Below, one piece after another: positions 11,288-25,126 of a stretch of DNA of 64,000 nucleotides. The stretch comes from Microbotryum silenes-acaulis (lineage: Eukaryota; Basidiomycota; Microbotryomycetes; Microbotryales; Microbotryaceae), in the NCBI GenBank assembly GCA_003665825.1, contig QPFY01000015.1:744001-808000 (forward strand), in the 5' to 3' direction. Under the pieces are notes generated by a model. The model was not told the DNA's origin. It saw nothing but the letters and a program-made list of their open reading frames with translations, and searched no databases. A program made the position numbers and the translations under genes. Position 1 is the first letter of the stretch. Every line of letters starts with the position of its first letter.

Positions 11288-14200
11288 CTACAAACTAGCC
11301 AACAACGACTCGTCATCACACCACGGACTGCGCTCCTTGAACAACGCCAACGTATCCCGGGCTGGTCGCGCAATCGCAGGCGCCATGCCCGAACCCGCGT
11401 TCTTTTGCACCTTCTCGACCGTCCCCGAGGGGTCAACTTCATACAAGACTCGCGGGGCGGTGTCGATCAGTTCACGCATCGCGATCGAAGAAAGCGCAGT
11501 CGAAGGAAGCTCTCCCAGCAGGAAGCACTGGACGAGGAACGAAATCGAGCTCGGGTCGTGGGTTGCAAGGCCGGCGAGCAGACGCGAGATGGCGAGATTG
11601 TAAGGCTCTAAAAGGAGGAGGGGATAACGCCTCTGGTGTCAGATACTTGATCAAAGCAAGATGTGAACACCCATGAAAACACTCACCTCGTCCGTGCTCC
11701 GAGAACGCTTCCGAAACCAAATCCACGCAAGCCGCCCGGGGTCCCGAAGTCAAATTTTTGCCACCCGAGACAACGACAGCGGCCAAACCGTTGACGACTG
11801 AATCTCGGAGCTCGCCACTCTCTGTCGTTGCTAAGTTGACCAGATCGGTCACGACCGCGTCGACACGAGGTTGATGTTGCATCAAGACGCCCAAAGCGGT
11901 GACGCCCCGATTTCGGACCGAGAGACTGCTTGCGTCCGTGAGGGATTTGATGAACGTTCGCTGCAATTGTGGGAAGAAGGGCTTCATAAACTGCTGAACC
12001 CGGTTGAGAAGGACAGTCAGAGTAGAGAGAATGGCCGATTTGACTGGCGGCGGGAAGCGGTCGCCGATCACTCGAATAAGCGGGCCGACGACCTCTGTGT
12101 ATCGGGGAAGGGCATTACGGGGTCGGGGAATCGTTAGGCAAGGGCGGTCTTTTCGCTTCTGCAAGTCAAATCTGAAACTCACGAATCGTGTAAGGCTTGA
12201 AAGCCGCGGGGTCAGTACGCTCGAAGAGGTCACCCAGAGCGTAAGCCGAATATTCCCTTTGCTCGCCCGTCCCTGCCAAGAGGCCTTGCAGAAGAATGGC
12301 TGTACAATGAGCAGACCAACAGTACCCGTCAGCCACCTAGCTTGCTATTGATTCGGCTACAAGCCGGAAAACTGACGCAGCAGGGGTTTGAGGCCGTTGG
12401 GCCTCGAGAAACCAACGACGGCGACACCGGGCGTACCGACCGATTCGATCGTCCGGCGCAACGGAACGACAAAGCCTTCCATGTCATCCTTCTCGACCGT
12501 CTTGACAAGCGCATCAAGTGCTTCCCAAGCCGCATCAATTACCTCAGGGGCCCGATCGTCCAAGAGCGACACGAGCTGACGAATCCAATCGACCTTAAAG
12601 CTGTTGGCAATGCGAGCAAGCGTGGCGTCAGTCATCCTCTTCTTTACAGCAACTTCGACCTCAGGTCAAGGCCACTCACTCATCAAAATCGGCCTGCGTG
12701 ACCGAGCAAAAGCGCGCAAAGAGATTGCAGCCAACGACTCGTTTCGCCGGAGCTTCGGCTTTGGCGAGTGACAGCATATGCATCAGAAGACTTCCGAGGC
12801 CCGAGTCGTGATCCTCAACCGACCCAAGAACGGCCGACAGGGCGTCGTCCAAGTCTCCTGCGGTCGAACTATCGGCCTCAACGCTTTGAGCATGCTGAAA
12901 GGCATCAATAATTTGCGTAAGTCGACGACCGAGCGCGCTACCAGCGACGCGAACCAGGGCCGCGAGAGCTCGAGCATTGAACGCGGTGATTGGGGGCGCG
13001 ATGAGGCGAGGGATCAGGACAGGGAAGATCTTCTCCGCTCGCACTTGCATGACCTAGGATCGATGAAGTTGGTGTTAGTACTCATTACGAGGACTGTGCC
13101 GCAGCTATGCGCCTGCATCAGAATATTACTCACCTCTTGGAGGGCGGCGAGGGCAGCATCCGCCGTCTCGCCCGGCTGCTGCAGAGCGTCAAGCAGCGTC
13201 GGGATTGTTTCGTCGATTGACCGTGTGCCAATAACTTGCTGGGCCACGTCGAATGCCCTGGCCGCGGCAGTACGCACGCTCGGCTCGGGATCGACGAGCG
13301 CATTGCGCACAGCTTCGATGATGGCGCTCTCGTGCGCTTCGAGCGAGGATCGGTTGGTATTGGCCATCAACTCTGTAAGCGCCAAGCAGACGCCTTCTCG
13401 TTGGCGACGATCGGAGGAAGACATGGCTTTACGAAGAATGCCAATAACCTCGCCAATAACCGCCTCGCCCAGTTTGCGGCACGTCTCGGCAAGTGTCGTA
13501 GCAGCAGTCTGCAGGAAAGATCACCCATCAGCTCATGTCCACAACAAAATATATCCAAACAAACTCACCGCTCGCTGCTCTGCTCCTGGGGCTGCCAGAA
13601 TTCGGACGATGATTTGCACTGGCAAGGTAGGTGGGGCAACAGAAACGTCAGAAGATCGACCAGATCGTGAGAGATGCCGACGTCCACGACTTACTGAGCA
13701 CCGAGAGGATCTCGCGAACCATGCGAGGCGTATTAGATACCAGAGCCTTCCAAACATGCAACGCCGCTTGGCGCACCACGCCGACCGAATCTTGGCGCAC
13801 AATATAGAGGCCCGACAGAACGCGGTCGCGCTTCTCGCGGCCAAGGGTCTCAAGAAGAGCTTTGCGGGCGGCGTCCGACCCGATACTAGGCTCGTCGACA
13901 TCGTCCTCGGCATCTTCGTCGCCGTCCACTTTACCAGAGACACCAGAAACTCGGAAGAGAAGTTCTCCCACAAGCTGGACCGAACTGTAAGAAGGCAAGT
14001 AAACGGCTCAAGTCAGTCACGCACATCACAGATGAACACCGATCGATCTCGGTGCGACTGACCTCTGACGAATCCGCCAACTGGGGTCGAACAAACCACT
14101 CTCGAGCTCGGGAAGCAGCAAATCGATCGCTTTTGTGCTATGATTGGCGACAATCATACGGCCAGCGCGCATTGAGGCATCGCGAACATAGTCCGAATCG

Positions 14201-17200
14201 TCGGCAAGACCGTTGAGCACGGGTTGGATGATACGACCGAGATAAGGCGAGAAACGCTCGCCGAACGTCGCGGGCAAGAAGACGAGCAACGAGATGTGAC
14301 CCTCACGCACGTAAACGCGCGGGTTGCTCGTGTTGCTTAAGATTGTCGGCAGCACTCCTTCGAGACGGTCGATACCGCACGCTTGCAAGACTTCTGCGAG
14401 CCCTTGCGCCGCACCTTGTTGATCGACACCACTCGAAGGTGATTTGAGGACAGCCATGAGGCTCTCGACGAGGTCGGGGAAGTTGTTCTCGCCTAGTCGT
14501 TCGACGAGTGCACCCATCGATTTGGCCGCCGTGGAGCGAGCTTCGGGGACAGGATCGATCAACACGCCTCGCAGTAGGGGGACGAGTTGCTGCAAGTGAG
14601 GAATAAGATCTTGGGACTCAGTGATTGTGGCCATGTTGCCAACGATGGCCGAGGCCTTGCGCTTGATGTCGGCACTTCGCTCGCGCAATCCACGCTCGAG
14701 GATTGGCACGACCTATCCAGGTGAAAGGCAAGCAGGGTCAGTCTTGCAATGTAGCGATTGGTGACGTGTCTGTACGCACCAAGGCAAGAGACGAGGAATC
14801 GATGAAATGAGCGAAAGTTGTAGACAAAAGCGCATCCAGTGCCTTTGCTGTCTTTTTGGCTGGATCAACGAGAGCATCCAGCAGAGTGCTTGTCATGACT
14901 TGGATTTCGGGGTTGGTAACGACCTGCGCAAACAAAAAGAAGTCAGCGTCCACATGATAGCACCGGTACGATTGACCCAGACCCCACTGAGGAAGTATTT
15001 ACCTCGCCGAAACGCATCAAACTCGAGTTGGCCGCCTCGCGCACTTGCTTGTGCGTGTCCATCAGGACCTCCGTAAGGCGGGGCAAGATTGTTGGCAACG
15101 AGAGCGACAGCTGACGAGGGGCCAGGAATGCCATGTTGCCCATCATATCGATCGCGCCCTTCTTGGCTCTCCACTGCTTCTCATCCAGCCCTTCGAGCAG
15201 AGTCGGCAACATCAACTTGACGGCGTGACCACTGAGTTGACTCATAATCGCTTTCGCCGCATCTTGAGTCGCGTCCCGCACCTCCCTAGAGGTGTCACCG
15301 AAGCAAGCGAGGAGCGTCGGCAAGATGTTGGTCACGTAAGGTTCGAACAGCCGGCCCAAGACGGTGGACAGGATCTCGTAGGCGAAGACGGCACCTTGTC
15401 GCGCTGGCATCGACTTCTTGTCCTCCGCATTATCTCGCAGTTGGCCCAGAATGCTAAACTCCCTCAGCGTGGAGATACCTCGCCCTCGAACGAATCCGGC
15501 TAACCCAAAGGCTGCACCACGTCGCTCGGCGTACTTTTCCGCGTGGAAAAGTTCGTCCATCAACTGATCAAAGAGTGCAGGAACATCATCCGAGACGACT
15601 CGAGCCAAGGGAGACAAGCAGTCACACACTGCGGCTTGAACGACCTCGGAAGGTGTCTTCAAAGCGTCCACAAGTCGAGCAACGACGGTCTTGACGCGTT
15701 CATCCGCAGGGTCAAGATGGCGCGCTAGTCGGCCCAACAGGATGACAAGCGACTCGAAGATGTGGTCCTGCGTTTCGTCCCCCGTGCTCGGGCGCCGCAA
15801 AAACTCTTCGAAGCGGTTGATCAACGCTTGGAGGTTTTCCGCGCCATGGAAGTCGATGACTGACATCGCAGCCTCGAGCATTTCTGATCGGACGGCTTGT
15901 TTGCGATCGCCGAGGGCGCTATCGTCAATGAGAAGGTCGAAGAAGCTCTGAACGTGTCTCGGCTCGAACAAAGGCGCGGCCAAGCGCAAGGTCGTGCCCA
16001 ACGTCTCGCGCGTTGTCCACGGGTCTTCGGCTGTCAGCGACTCCTCGATGATCATGCCGAACTGATCGTACTGCGGTACGATCTCTTTCGCCTTGTCTCG
16101 ATACTCTGCTGCCAGCTGTGCGATTGTCTCGTCTAACTGAGTAGGGTGGGTGGCAAGAGCAGCGACGACGGCCTCGGCGGTCGAAGTTCGGATCGTTGCG
16201 GCGTGATGACTTAAAAGAGGAAGGAGGATCTCCAGAAACGATTCCGGGACGTCCAGTGCGTTGTCGTCCCATGCCGTGACCGCTAATTGCCGATTTCGGT
16301 GGTCTGAGTCGTGGCATGCGACCCAAAGGTTGGCCGGAAAGACCAGGTCGGTCAAGTCGAGCGGTTGAATCGCCTGCAAACACGCGAATCTGACCGAAGT
16401 CTCCTCGGACCTGAGCGCGGCCAGGACGGTCTCGATCTCTAAGGCACTCGCATTGTCCCTGATGGCCTCGCAAACGTCGACCAAGGCGGTGGTCGCTGTG
16501 CGGGCCAATGCAGGGAAGGACGACAATACGGAAAGTATATCGTTGATGACGGCAAGACGGGGGAAAGCCGTCCCGGCGCAAGCACGAGCATGGTAAGCTA
16601 GGAAGTCCAAAGCAAGCGTCATTTGCTCGAGCACGGACTCGAGCGACGCTGATTTGGGATCGACTGCGCGTGTTGCGCTGTTGACGAGGGGCGCGGCGTA
16701 AGCAAAGGTTGCGGAGTCGAACGGTGTTTCTTCGGCGAGGAAGCGAATGCGGTACAGTACTCGCGTCACCAGCGCAGACAGGGGCTCAGCGCGGAAGCTT
16801 TCGGGTACGACAGGCGCGTCCAAGCTCCGCAGCACAGCGACACCTAGCGCTCCTTCAAAGGAGCCGAGCCGAGGCGAACAGACGCGACCAAGTAGAAGGT
16901 ATGTGTCGAATGCATCTTCGGCGACGAGGCTAGCCGCGGGGGATGCAATGACGGACAGGACCTCGCTGATGATGGATGCGAGATACTCGTTGACCAATTC
17001 TGCACGCGACTGCACGAGGCAGATTGAAAGCTTGAATCCTCGACGCACTCGACCCAACGCGAAGCGCATTTTTCTTCGAGTGTCGGCCTCCACAACAAGT
17101 TGCTGCTCGAAGATCCTTTGATCGGCCTTGGATAGTGTAGAGACCTGTGGTTTCTTGCGGGCCAGTGCCTCGCGCAACTCAGCCTCCCAGAGCTCAATCT

Positions 17201-20200
17201 CGCGATCCTTGGACTTTTTGATGGCTGCTGTGCCCTTTTCGTTCGCCTTTGCCGCCCCAAGCGCTGTTGCGAGCGCGCAGAATGAGAGTAATTCAGTTAT
17301 CGGCAACACGGCCCGCCGCCTCGCCCAATCACTCACCATCCACAAAGGTCGTGCCTTCAGGTGTCGACCAGATCCCAAACTCCGTGGTGCCGATGAAGTC
17401 GAGTTGTTTCGGATCGAGATCCTCACCCAACTGCTCAAACAAGCGGGGTATGATGGTGGTGGGGTTGATCAACGCGAGTGACGAAGCTGCGGCGTACGCT
17501 GCTTCAGGAAGGGTTCTAGCCTGCGAATGATGTATCAAACGGAAAGTCAGAAGGGACACCACGGCAAGTGGGGGAGCAAGTTGGTGACCAACCTCGACAT
17601 CGGCAGGAGCGTTCGTGAGAACCAGCGATAGCAGTTCATCCACACGGTTCTCGACAACCTTCTCGGGAGCCAAGCCTGCGCGCAAAAGCATGTCGACCCA
17701 AACAGCAGAGCTCCTTGAAGTGATGCGGGGATGGTGGGCGAGAACGACGAGTCGAGTCAATAGCTCCTCCCGTTGCGTGGGATCGACCTCGTCTTCAAAT
17801 TGGGCCAGCGCCAAGAGAATGGGTCGAAAGCGAGGTGCAAGGTCTACAGACGTCGGCGCATCTTCGCTTGTCGGCTTGGTCTTTGCCGCGGAGGGATCCT
17901 GCCAGGGAAAAGCGTGGTAGCTCGATGAGCGACGGCTTGACTCCGCTTGCAAGTCCAGATATTCACCTGAGTGATCCAATCGAGCAAACCTTTGCCAACG
18001 ATCGAGTGGACCAAATTCGAGTTGGTACGCTGCAGGGAAGCCAGAGTTCGTGTCGCGGCTGTCCGCGTTTCGAAGTGACTGCTGTGCAGAATGAGGTGGG
18101 CAATTACTTGGAAGAGAGAAGACTGCAATGCATCATCCTTTTCCACGGTCGTGGCGTCTGCAATAATGACAGATTCGATAGCCCGAAGGAGCCAAAGCTC
18201 CTCTTCGGCCGTGGTGGCTTTGCGGTATACCTTGTCCCAGAGCAGAAACGACGGCTTCGCCCCACCCACGAGCAAGCCTTTCATGGTGACGTTGGCCTTG
18301 AGCATGTCCTCTGCGTGGAGTGGCGCATCGCAACATCAGTCAACATAGCACAAACCTACAGAGCCAAGCGGAAAAGGCTTTCGGCCTTACCAATCTTTTT
18401 CACGTCCCATAGCCGCAGCCGCGTCTTCAACACAGCAACGGCGACATACCCTTCCAGCGGACCTGAGGGAGCGTTGACAGGATTCGATCCCAGCAATTTG
18501 AGGGCCGACTCGATTCCCGGAAGCATCCCTGTCGCGAAAGCGACTGCCGCATCTGTTCTTTCGGTCGGGGATTGAGATAGAGCCCAGAATACATCCCCGA
18601 CGGCAGCATGGGCTGCACGGCGGGTCGTCGCTTTCGTCTCTTGCATCGCCTTGACAAGGGAGCCGGTCTGTGACGCGCCGATCGCGACGTTTTGAGCCAA
18701 TAGATGGGGCACATGGATTGAGACGGCCTGGAGCAAGGCCCTCACAACGGGCTCATTCGACTCCTTGGACAACGCCGCGAGGGCGGTCGTTTGTATTTCG
18801 ACCGAGGTCACCTCGGACGGTGGGACTGACGACAGGATGATGTACAGAGCCGCGCGATGGTCGGGAGATGCCGTCTTGCCCGATTTCAATAGTTGACAGG
18901 TCGAGTCGAGCACGGACTTACGGAGCTTTCCGACGTCGTCGGGGGAGGCCGATTCGATTCCCGCTACGAGCTTGCACCCTACATGCGTCGCGGCTTCTCG
19001 AGTTGCCACCGCGGCCGACTTGGTCGAGGCCAAGACCAGAGGGATACACCGTCCGCGGAAATATGTCGCTGAAAGTACCGACTCGGGTAGATTCGAGAGC
19101 AACGCTTCCACGGATGCGATGCCGACCTCCGGGTTTTGCGACAGTGATGTTTCCAGCGTGGCGAACCACGACGGTTCTGCAGCATCATCTCCGGCTGTCG
19201 CGGCGAGGAAATCGTCAAAGGCATGCATAACGTGCTTTGGCGGAAGCGACTTGGCCCCGAGAACGTGTTGGGCCCAGAAGGTTTGAACGGCCGGCCGCAC
19301 CTGTTTCATGATTGCGGACCTGTCGACACCCTTCTTGGGCTTCAACCGCAGCACCACATCCATGGTGAGCCCCAGGAGCGGAGCATTCCGTAAAGCGGTC
19401 GCACTGCTTGTGGCTGAGGTGAGCAGCTGCACCAGACTGGGCACAACGTTGGGCGCCGACCGCACGGCGCGGCGAGCCACGGTGAGCACGGCTTTGCGCA
19501 GCGAAGGTTTGACGTCATGGCGAGCGTCGAGGAAACAGTAGACCAAGGCGGCGAGCGAGTTAACGAGATTGGACCATTCGCCGTTTTGGGCTCGTTGCCC
19601 TCCGACGGGCCAGGTCGAATACACGATGCAGGCCCATGTAAGAGGCACGAAGCGAGACGAAGCGGCACCGCCTTTCTCAGCGCGTTTGGCCTCGAGTTCG
19701 AGCCAGCGTAGGAGACCGGCTACAAGTGGTGGGCCATGGGCGGTAGCCGATGGACTCGATTTCTGCTGTTCATGAGACTGGAGAAGCACATGCTCGAGAG
19801 CCTGCAGTGCGAGGTGGCGTGTTCGCCCGTCGGTGTAGGCGAGAGTGAGGAGAAGGATTCGCACGACATCTTGAAGTTGAGCCTCATCAAGAGGACCTGA
19901 GGGGCGGATCATCGAGTCAACAAAACGGTTTTTTCGCGTTCCGACGTCTAAGAAAGTACCTGCTGCAGGTACTCACGTGAAGTGACGAGCTGTACGAGCT
20001 GCTCGAGGGCCTCGGTCCTCGCGGTAGTGGAGCCGCTGGTGACAGCGAATCGGATTGCCTCTGCAGCTTTGCCGTCAGGGCTCGAAGCGAAGTGGGTACC
20101 GGAATCACGGTCCATCTCGTCGGATGCGTCGGATGCGTCGAACTCCGTCGCTGTGTTGGTCTGCTGGACGATCCACGAACTGACCGAATGCGAGTGCGAG

Positions 20201-20340
20201 TGCGAATGCGAATGCGAATGCAGCGCTGGTGAGTGGGCTTCGTCGGTCGATGCAGCAACAGTGGTACCCTTGTTGGCTTTGACTTGAGCTTTAGCCAGGG
20301 TCCTGGCGGTCAAGCGAGGTGGGAGTGGCACGGTGGGCAA
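11288..20340 (-). CDS. GCN1: eIF2-alpha kinase activator Gcn1 (HEAT-repeat protein)
   Basis: A very large ribosome-associated HEAT-repeat protein that senses colliding ribosomes and passes uncharged-tRNA signals to the kinase Gcn2 in the general amino acid control pathway. Start MPTVPLPPRLTARTLAKAQ at 20340; a His-Ser repeat of about six units follows (20180-20225). A basic middle segment, KSKDREIELWEAELREALARKK, near 17170-17220 is characteristic of Gcn1. The EF3-like core is unmistakable: LLEGLDEKQWRAKKGAIDMM, then ADIKRKASAIVGNMATITES, LVPLLRGVLIDPVPEARSTA and PRVYVREGHISLLVFLPATF (about 14000-15230). The C-terminal HEAT part around VRNRGVTALGVLMQHQPRVD (about 11900) corresponds to the Gcn2 RWD-binding side. 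Translation ends PWCDDESLLASL at 11288. More than ten short introns are present. The coding part is close to the 2,600-2,700 residues usual for Gcn1. Confidence 0.95.
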
Positions 20341-20702
20341 CCTGTTGCAGGGAGGAAACAGCGGGCAGTCGAGCGACGTCGACGAGCGAGGTGCGACAAG
20401 ACGTAGCGAGCCGAGCGCGCTGTATTATCGGACAGTCGAGGCGCTTGGTCGTTTGTAATTCGCAATTAGCTCGACCGCCTCTCGCGCTGCTGCGGCAGAT
20501 TGAGCGCGCGCCGTGCTAAAGCATAATAAATAGGCCTTGCTCTGCCCTGCCAGTGCTCTCTGCCGTGCTTCGCAGCTGAGGCGAACTGAAGCGAGTGATC
20601 GAGGCCGACTCTGGGCGCGTTGCTTCTCCTCTGCTCACGTGCACCCTCACCGCGTGCCAAACCTCTATGACCTCCTCTACCCACTCGAGACGACTCGCGG
20701 CC

Positions 20703-22260
20703 ATGTCCAAAGTCGCACCCCCGATGACAACCCGACGATCCGGACGAGCCAATTCCAAGAAGGCCGCTCCCTCCTCGGCCGAATCGGCTCGAGCGGCACT
20801 CGCACCGACCACCTCGACCGCCGCTGCGAGTCGAGCATCCCGCGCTGCCGCGACAGACGCCGACGCCGATGCGCTGTTCCAAGTCGATAGCGTCGGGTCC
20901 AGCTCGGTGCGCCATGCCCTGCTGCGTGACCACGTCCAGGCCCCCGCCGCGGCCAAGATGCGCAAGGGCACCTCGTTCAAGAAGCCGCTCAAGTCAGAGC
21001 AGATCCTCGCTGCTCGGTCCGCCGTGCCACCGATTTCGACTCGCGCCGTACCGGTCCATGCCTCGGCCATCGTCAAGAAGGAACAACGCAAAGCCGCAAA
21101 GGTCAATCGCGAGACCAAAGAACGCCTCAAGCGCATCCTCGGGCGCAACGGACAGGGACAGGGGCTGTGGGCCGTCAAGACCACCGACGAGAGGCCTGCC
21201 GCGAGTCAGAACGGATTGATCATCGGTGGCGGCAAAGGGTGCGATGCGTGGGGCAGTGTCGTATCCGTCAAGCAAGATGATATGGATGTCGACATGTCGA
21301 TGCAGCAAGTCATGCGGGGGCATTTCGGTCATATCAAGCCCAAGGTGAGCAACCCCCCTTCTTGTCTCGATCAAGAATTGCGGACCAGACCAGTTGATTC
21401 TGACCTTAATCATGTTGCCACATTCTCAACATCGTCGTCGGCATCGACAGCCGCCATCATCATTACGTTCACATGCATTGCTCGGTGTGGCCGACTCACA
21501 TGGTCCTAGATCTGTGCCTACGCCCCATCCCGGAACGTCCTACAACCCCGCTCACGACCAGCACCAAGCGCTCCTCTCGTCCGCGCTCGAGACCTACACC
21601 ACCCTCGAGGAGCGCGAAGGGCGCGGCCAACCTGTCAAGGAGGCCATGGACCGAGTACGTGTCTCGAACCAGCAAAAGGACCTGTGGGAATTGTTCGAGG
21701 ATGAAGTCGGGTCGGGCGAGGACGAGGATCAGGATCAGGACGAGGGCCACGACGCCACCAAGACCGGCGATGTGGGCGGCGCACCCTCCAAAGAGAACCC
21801 TCCCAAGCGGAAAACGCGACAACAGCGCAACAGGAAGCTCTTGGTTCGGGACGAGCAGCAAAAACTGGCCGAACGGCGAGCATCCAAGGCCAGGATCGCC
21901 TCCGTGCTCAACGCGCCGTCCGTCAATGCCGCGATCGAGGCGTCGAGACAGCTTTCTTTGGCTGAAAAGGCCGCGGCGATGAAGGTCAGGAAAGCCAGAT
22001 TATCCGAAGGTGGACTGACTCGTTTCCGATCAGGACCGTCTCGAGTCCCGAACGCGCCCGTGACATTCCAACTCGGCGACGAGCTTGCCGACAACCTGCG
22101 AAACGTCGCGCCGGAGGGCAATCTTTGGAAGGAGTGGGTCTCGAGCGGGATGAGGCGAGGCAAAGTGCCAGTCGAGCGAGCGAACGAAAGCAAGAAAGGT
22201 GGTCGACGTGGTGGTCGCGGTCACGACAAGGACCACAGGACCAAGATTGTCGAAAAGTGA
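20703..22260 (+). CDS. NOP53: 60S ribosomal subunit biogenesis factor Nop53
   Basis: Nucleolar protein (human GLTSCR2/PICT1 family) that recruits the exosome helicase Mtr4 to pre-60S particles. The chosen start, MSKVAPPMTTRRSGRANSKK, follows the basic N-terminus; an in-frame ATG at 20667 (MTSSTHSRRL) is equally possible. Exon 1 continues through KPLKSEQILAARSAVPP and KEQRKAAKVNRETKERLKRI to IKPK at 21344. An intron (21345-21450, GTGAGC...CAG) leads in frame to PHPGTSYNPAHDQHQALL, the hallmark Nop53 motif. Then come an acidic stretch near DEDQDQDEG, a long basic helix KRKTRQQRNRKLLVRDEQQK and the C-terminal block NLWKEWVSSGMRRGKVPVER. The gene is divergent from GCN1, with about 360 bp between the two start codons. 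Confidence 0.88.
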
Positions 22261-22801
22261 GCGCTGGCGAAGACCTTTACTGGTGGCAGGCCCAAGCTGA
22301 CCGTTTTGACCCGTGCTCTCCAACCAGGTATGCGTTCAAGAATTGGATCGCATAAACTTGCCTGCGCGCAGGCAGCCCGAGGTCTACTTGTTTTTATCAC
22401 TTGCATCTTGTTCACCTTCGTTTGTATTCTTGCCGTGCCATTTGCAGCCGATGCTCGCCCACTTTTCGTAAAACTTATTCTGCTTCCTGTTCAGAGACAC
22501 TCTCAGCAGTAGTCTACTCAAATACACCGAATGAAAACACACACGCCAAGGGAAAAATCCATCTCAACGGACATTTCGGCCGCAGCAACGAATCTGGGGG
22601 CACTTTGGGGCTTGCACCTTGTGCACGAAAATCTGCAGTTGTTTCGCAAACTCTGAAACGGGCTCGGTAGGGCTCGGTGACGTGATCGAGGGCTATCGAG
22701 GGAGGGTATTAGGGGAGCGGGGCTGCGTTCAGTCGAGCGGCGCGGTTAGTTTCCCTCTGGTGCATTTCGGAAACCCCACAGCTGCCGACAATTGTGGAGA
22801 T
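22261..22801. other. Intergenic, NOP53 to carrier gene
   Basis: Between two plus-strand genes. It should hold the NOP53 3' UTR and the carrier promoter. I see no open frame with coding character, no RNA gene and no repeat in it. Confidence 0.5.
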
Positions 22802-24729
22802 ATGACGGAGGTGTCTCCCACTTCGAGGGATGAGTTCTTAAGCCGACAGCCATCCACCTTATCGTCGTTGATCGCAGGCTCCGCGGGTGGAATGGCTCAA
22901 GTAGGTCAGAACGGTGAACAGAGCTCACCAATACGGCACCCACGCTGACTTGCCTCGTCCCCATCTTCTTCAGGTCTTGGTCGGACAGCCTCTTGTGAGC
23001 ATCGACGTGTCCTCTTCCAGGCAACGTCTACGAGCTCGAAGTTACATGCCTGGCTCACGCTCGCTCGATTGGCGCTCCACTTCTTCCCAGGACACGATCA
23101 AAACCCGTGCCCAGACGGCGCCCCGTGGGGCTTTCAAAGGGCCACTTGATATCGCTGTGCAGACCATCAAGAAAGAGGGAATATTGGCCCTGTAAGTCAA
23201 CGAAAGTCGTATCTAAGACCCGACTGAAGCATCGGCTCTTTGATCCCGAAGCTTGCCACTTATGCCCCATTTCGGCTCACTTATATTCAGGTACAAGGGC
23301 ATGGCCTCGCCGCTGATTGGTGTGGCAGGTGTCAATTCGCTTCTATTTGGTGCAAATCAACAAGCGAGGAAGTTTGTCTCGCCGTACCCGGATTTGTCGC
23401 TCCCTCAAGTTGCCGTCGCTGGAGCCATGGCAGGAGCGGCTCAATCCGTCCTCGCCAGTCCGGTCGAGATGTTCAAGGTAGGTGGCCGCTGGGCTCCTCG
23501 AGTGATAGGCTTTCCTGCCTTTCTTCAATTGAGTCGAATCACATTCACTTTGCAGGTCCGAATGCAAGCGCAGTATGGTCCGAATCCAAAACGGTTGCGG
23601 GAAATTGTCGGCGAAATGCACCAGAAATGGGGGTGGAAGCGAGGCATCATGAGGGGATACTGGGTGGGCAGTCAAAAGTCTACGTTTCTGTACTGGGGAG
23701 CCTTCGCTGATCCATAATGTGCCTCCTCTCTTGACTTCAGATCACCGTCTTGCGTGAGATCCCAGGTCCGTTCCCCTCCGTACTTTCACGCGAAAAGAAA
23801 CATCTCTTGACCTTTCTCTCGATTCATTTCGCAGCCTACGGAGGATTCTATCTCGGTGAGGTAGAAGATTGTCCCCATCGATTTACTTCTCAGCAGAGAG
23901 CTCATGCATGGCGCTCAACGCTCGTGCTTGCTCACAGGGTACGAGTACTCGAAGCGAACGTTCCAAACCTCACTCCACACCACCGAACTGCCCGTGTGGG
24001 CAACACTGACGTCGGGCGCGGTGGGCGGAATCGCGTATTGGACAGCTTGGTATGTGCTATTCACCCGCAAGTCCGAGTACTGGAACAAGCTGACTGGTGG
24101 TGCTTGTCTCTGGCCTGGCTGTGCTCGTTTGCCTACCCTTGACTCGCCACAGCTATCCGCTCGGTGAGTCTTACCGTTTCGTCCCGGTTCGCCTAATGAC
24201 CCCATTAGCTCATGTGTTCTCTTCCTTGCTTATTTCTCGCGCCCAAACCCTTTCAGACGTGGTCAAATCCCGGATACAGCTCCAAGATCAACCTCCCCGA
24301 GGAATCAACTATATCACTGCGACCTTTGCCAAAATTTACAGAGAAGAAGGCGCGAGCGCATTCGTAAGGGGGATCACACCAACGTGTAAGATTGCTTCAC
24401 AATTTTGGGCGGCGAGGTAATTGTCAAGTGTATGGCTTTGCTGATTTATTCGGTTTGGGCGCCGGCCCATTTGTTTGTAGATATCCGAGCGTAAGTGATC
24501 CGTTGGGCGGGCCGAGAGCAAGCGGCTGGGTATTCTTTTGCGAATTGCTGACGCCCCACGCCCCCGCCGTTTCCCTCAGTGTACCCGCCGCCGCTTCCAC
24601 AGTGAGTCTAGGCGATGTGCTTTAAATATTGTTTCGAGTACTGTATGTTTAACATCGAATACCCTTTCGCTGCAGTTCGTCGCGTTCGAGATCGTCTCGT
24701 CGCTTTTGCAGAAGCACACCACGCTCTGA
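22802..24729 (+). CDS. Mitochondrial carrier family protein (SLC25)
   Basis: Inner mitochondrial membrane metabolite carrier with three carrier repeats. Start MTEVSPTSRDEFLSRQPSTL, then SSLIAGSAGGMAQVLVGQ. The three signature motifs are rebuilt only after splicing: PLDTIKTRAQ (exons joined near 22995/23091), SPVEMFKVRMQ (near 23475/23556) and YPLDVVKSRIQ (near 24163/24258). Repeat-end motifs KEGILALYKGMASPLIG and REEGASAFVRGITPT are present. The protein closes with FVAFEIVSSLLQKHTTL, stop at 24727-24729. At least seven introns. It resembles the carnitine/ornithine/YMC branch (APVNAATFVAFE-like ending). The transported substrate cannot be read from these motifs, so no gene symbol is given. Confidence 0.88.
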
Positions 24730-25126
24730 GGCCCGGAGCTATTTGTTAATATTTGTTCCCGCTTGATGCCCAGGAAGACGAACGATAATCTTTGGAGCGG
24801 ATTCGTCTCCACAGAAAGAAGTTTTGTAATGAGAGACAAGGTCATCCTATCACGAACCCAACTTTTCACCACCTGAATGCGATTCGACAACTGACCGACT
24901 CGTACATAGTACAGTATCATGTACAACAATTCCGAAGGAAACGAACTGTACTATAAACGGTGCAAGATGGGGACACAACGTCTTACATTCCCAGATTCGA
25001 CCTAGTTGCTCTCTGCTTACGCTCGGTCCATCCTCCGGGAGCCGAGATGGGTTCGGGTGGGCCCCTATACCTCAGCCCACCCATCGCGTGCTTCTTCGAA
25101 GACAATGTGGACGACCGCATCTTTTC
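24730..25126. other. Intergenic between convergent 3' ends
   Basis: AT-richer sequence between the carrier stop and the stop of the minus-strand membrane-protein gene. It probably contains the 3' UTRs of both. No other feature recognised. Confidence 0.5.

Noticed and set aside
12778..14061. Plus-strand open frame (427 codons) within GCN1
   Set aside because: Antisense shadow of GCN1 exons and introns; the GCN1 HEAT-repeat reading is conserved.
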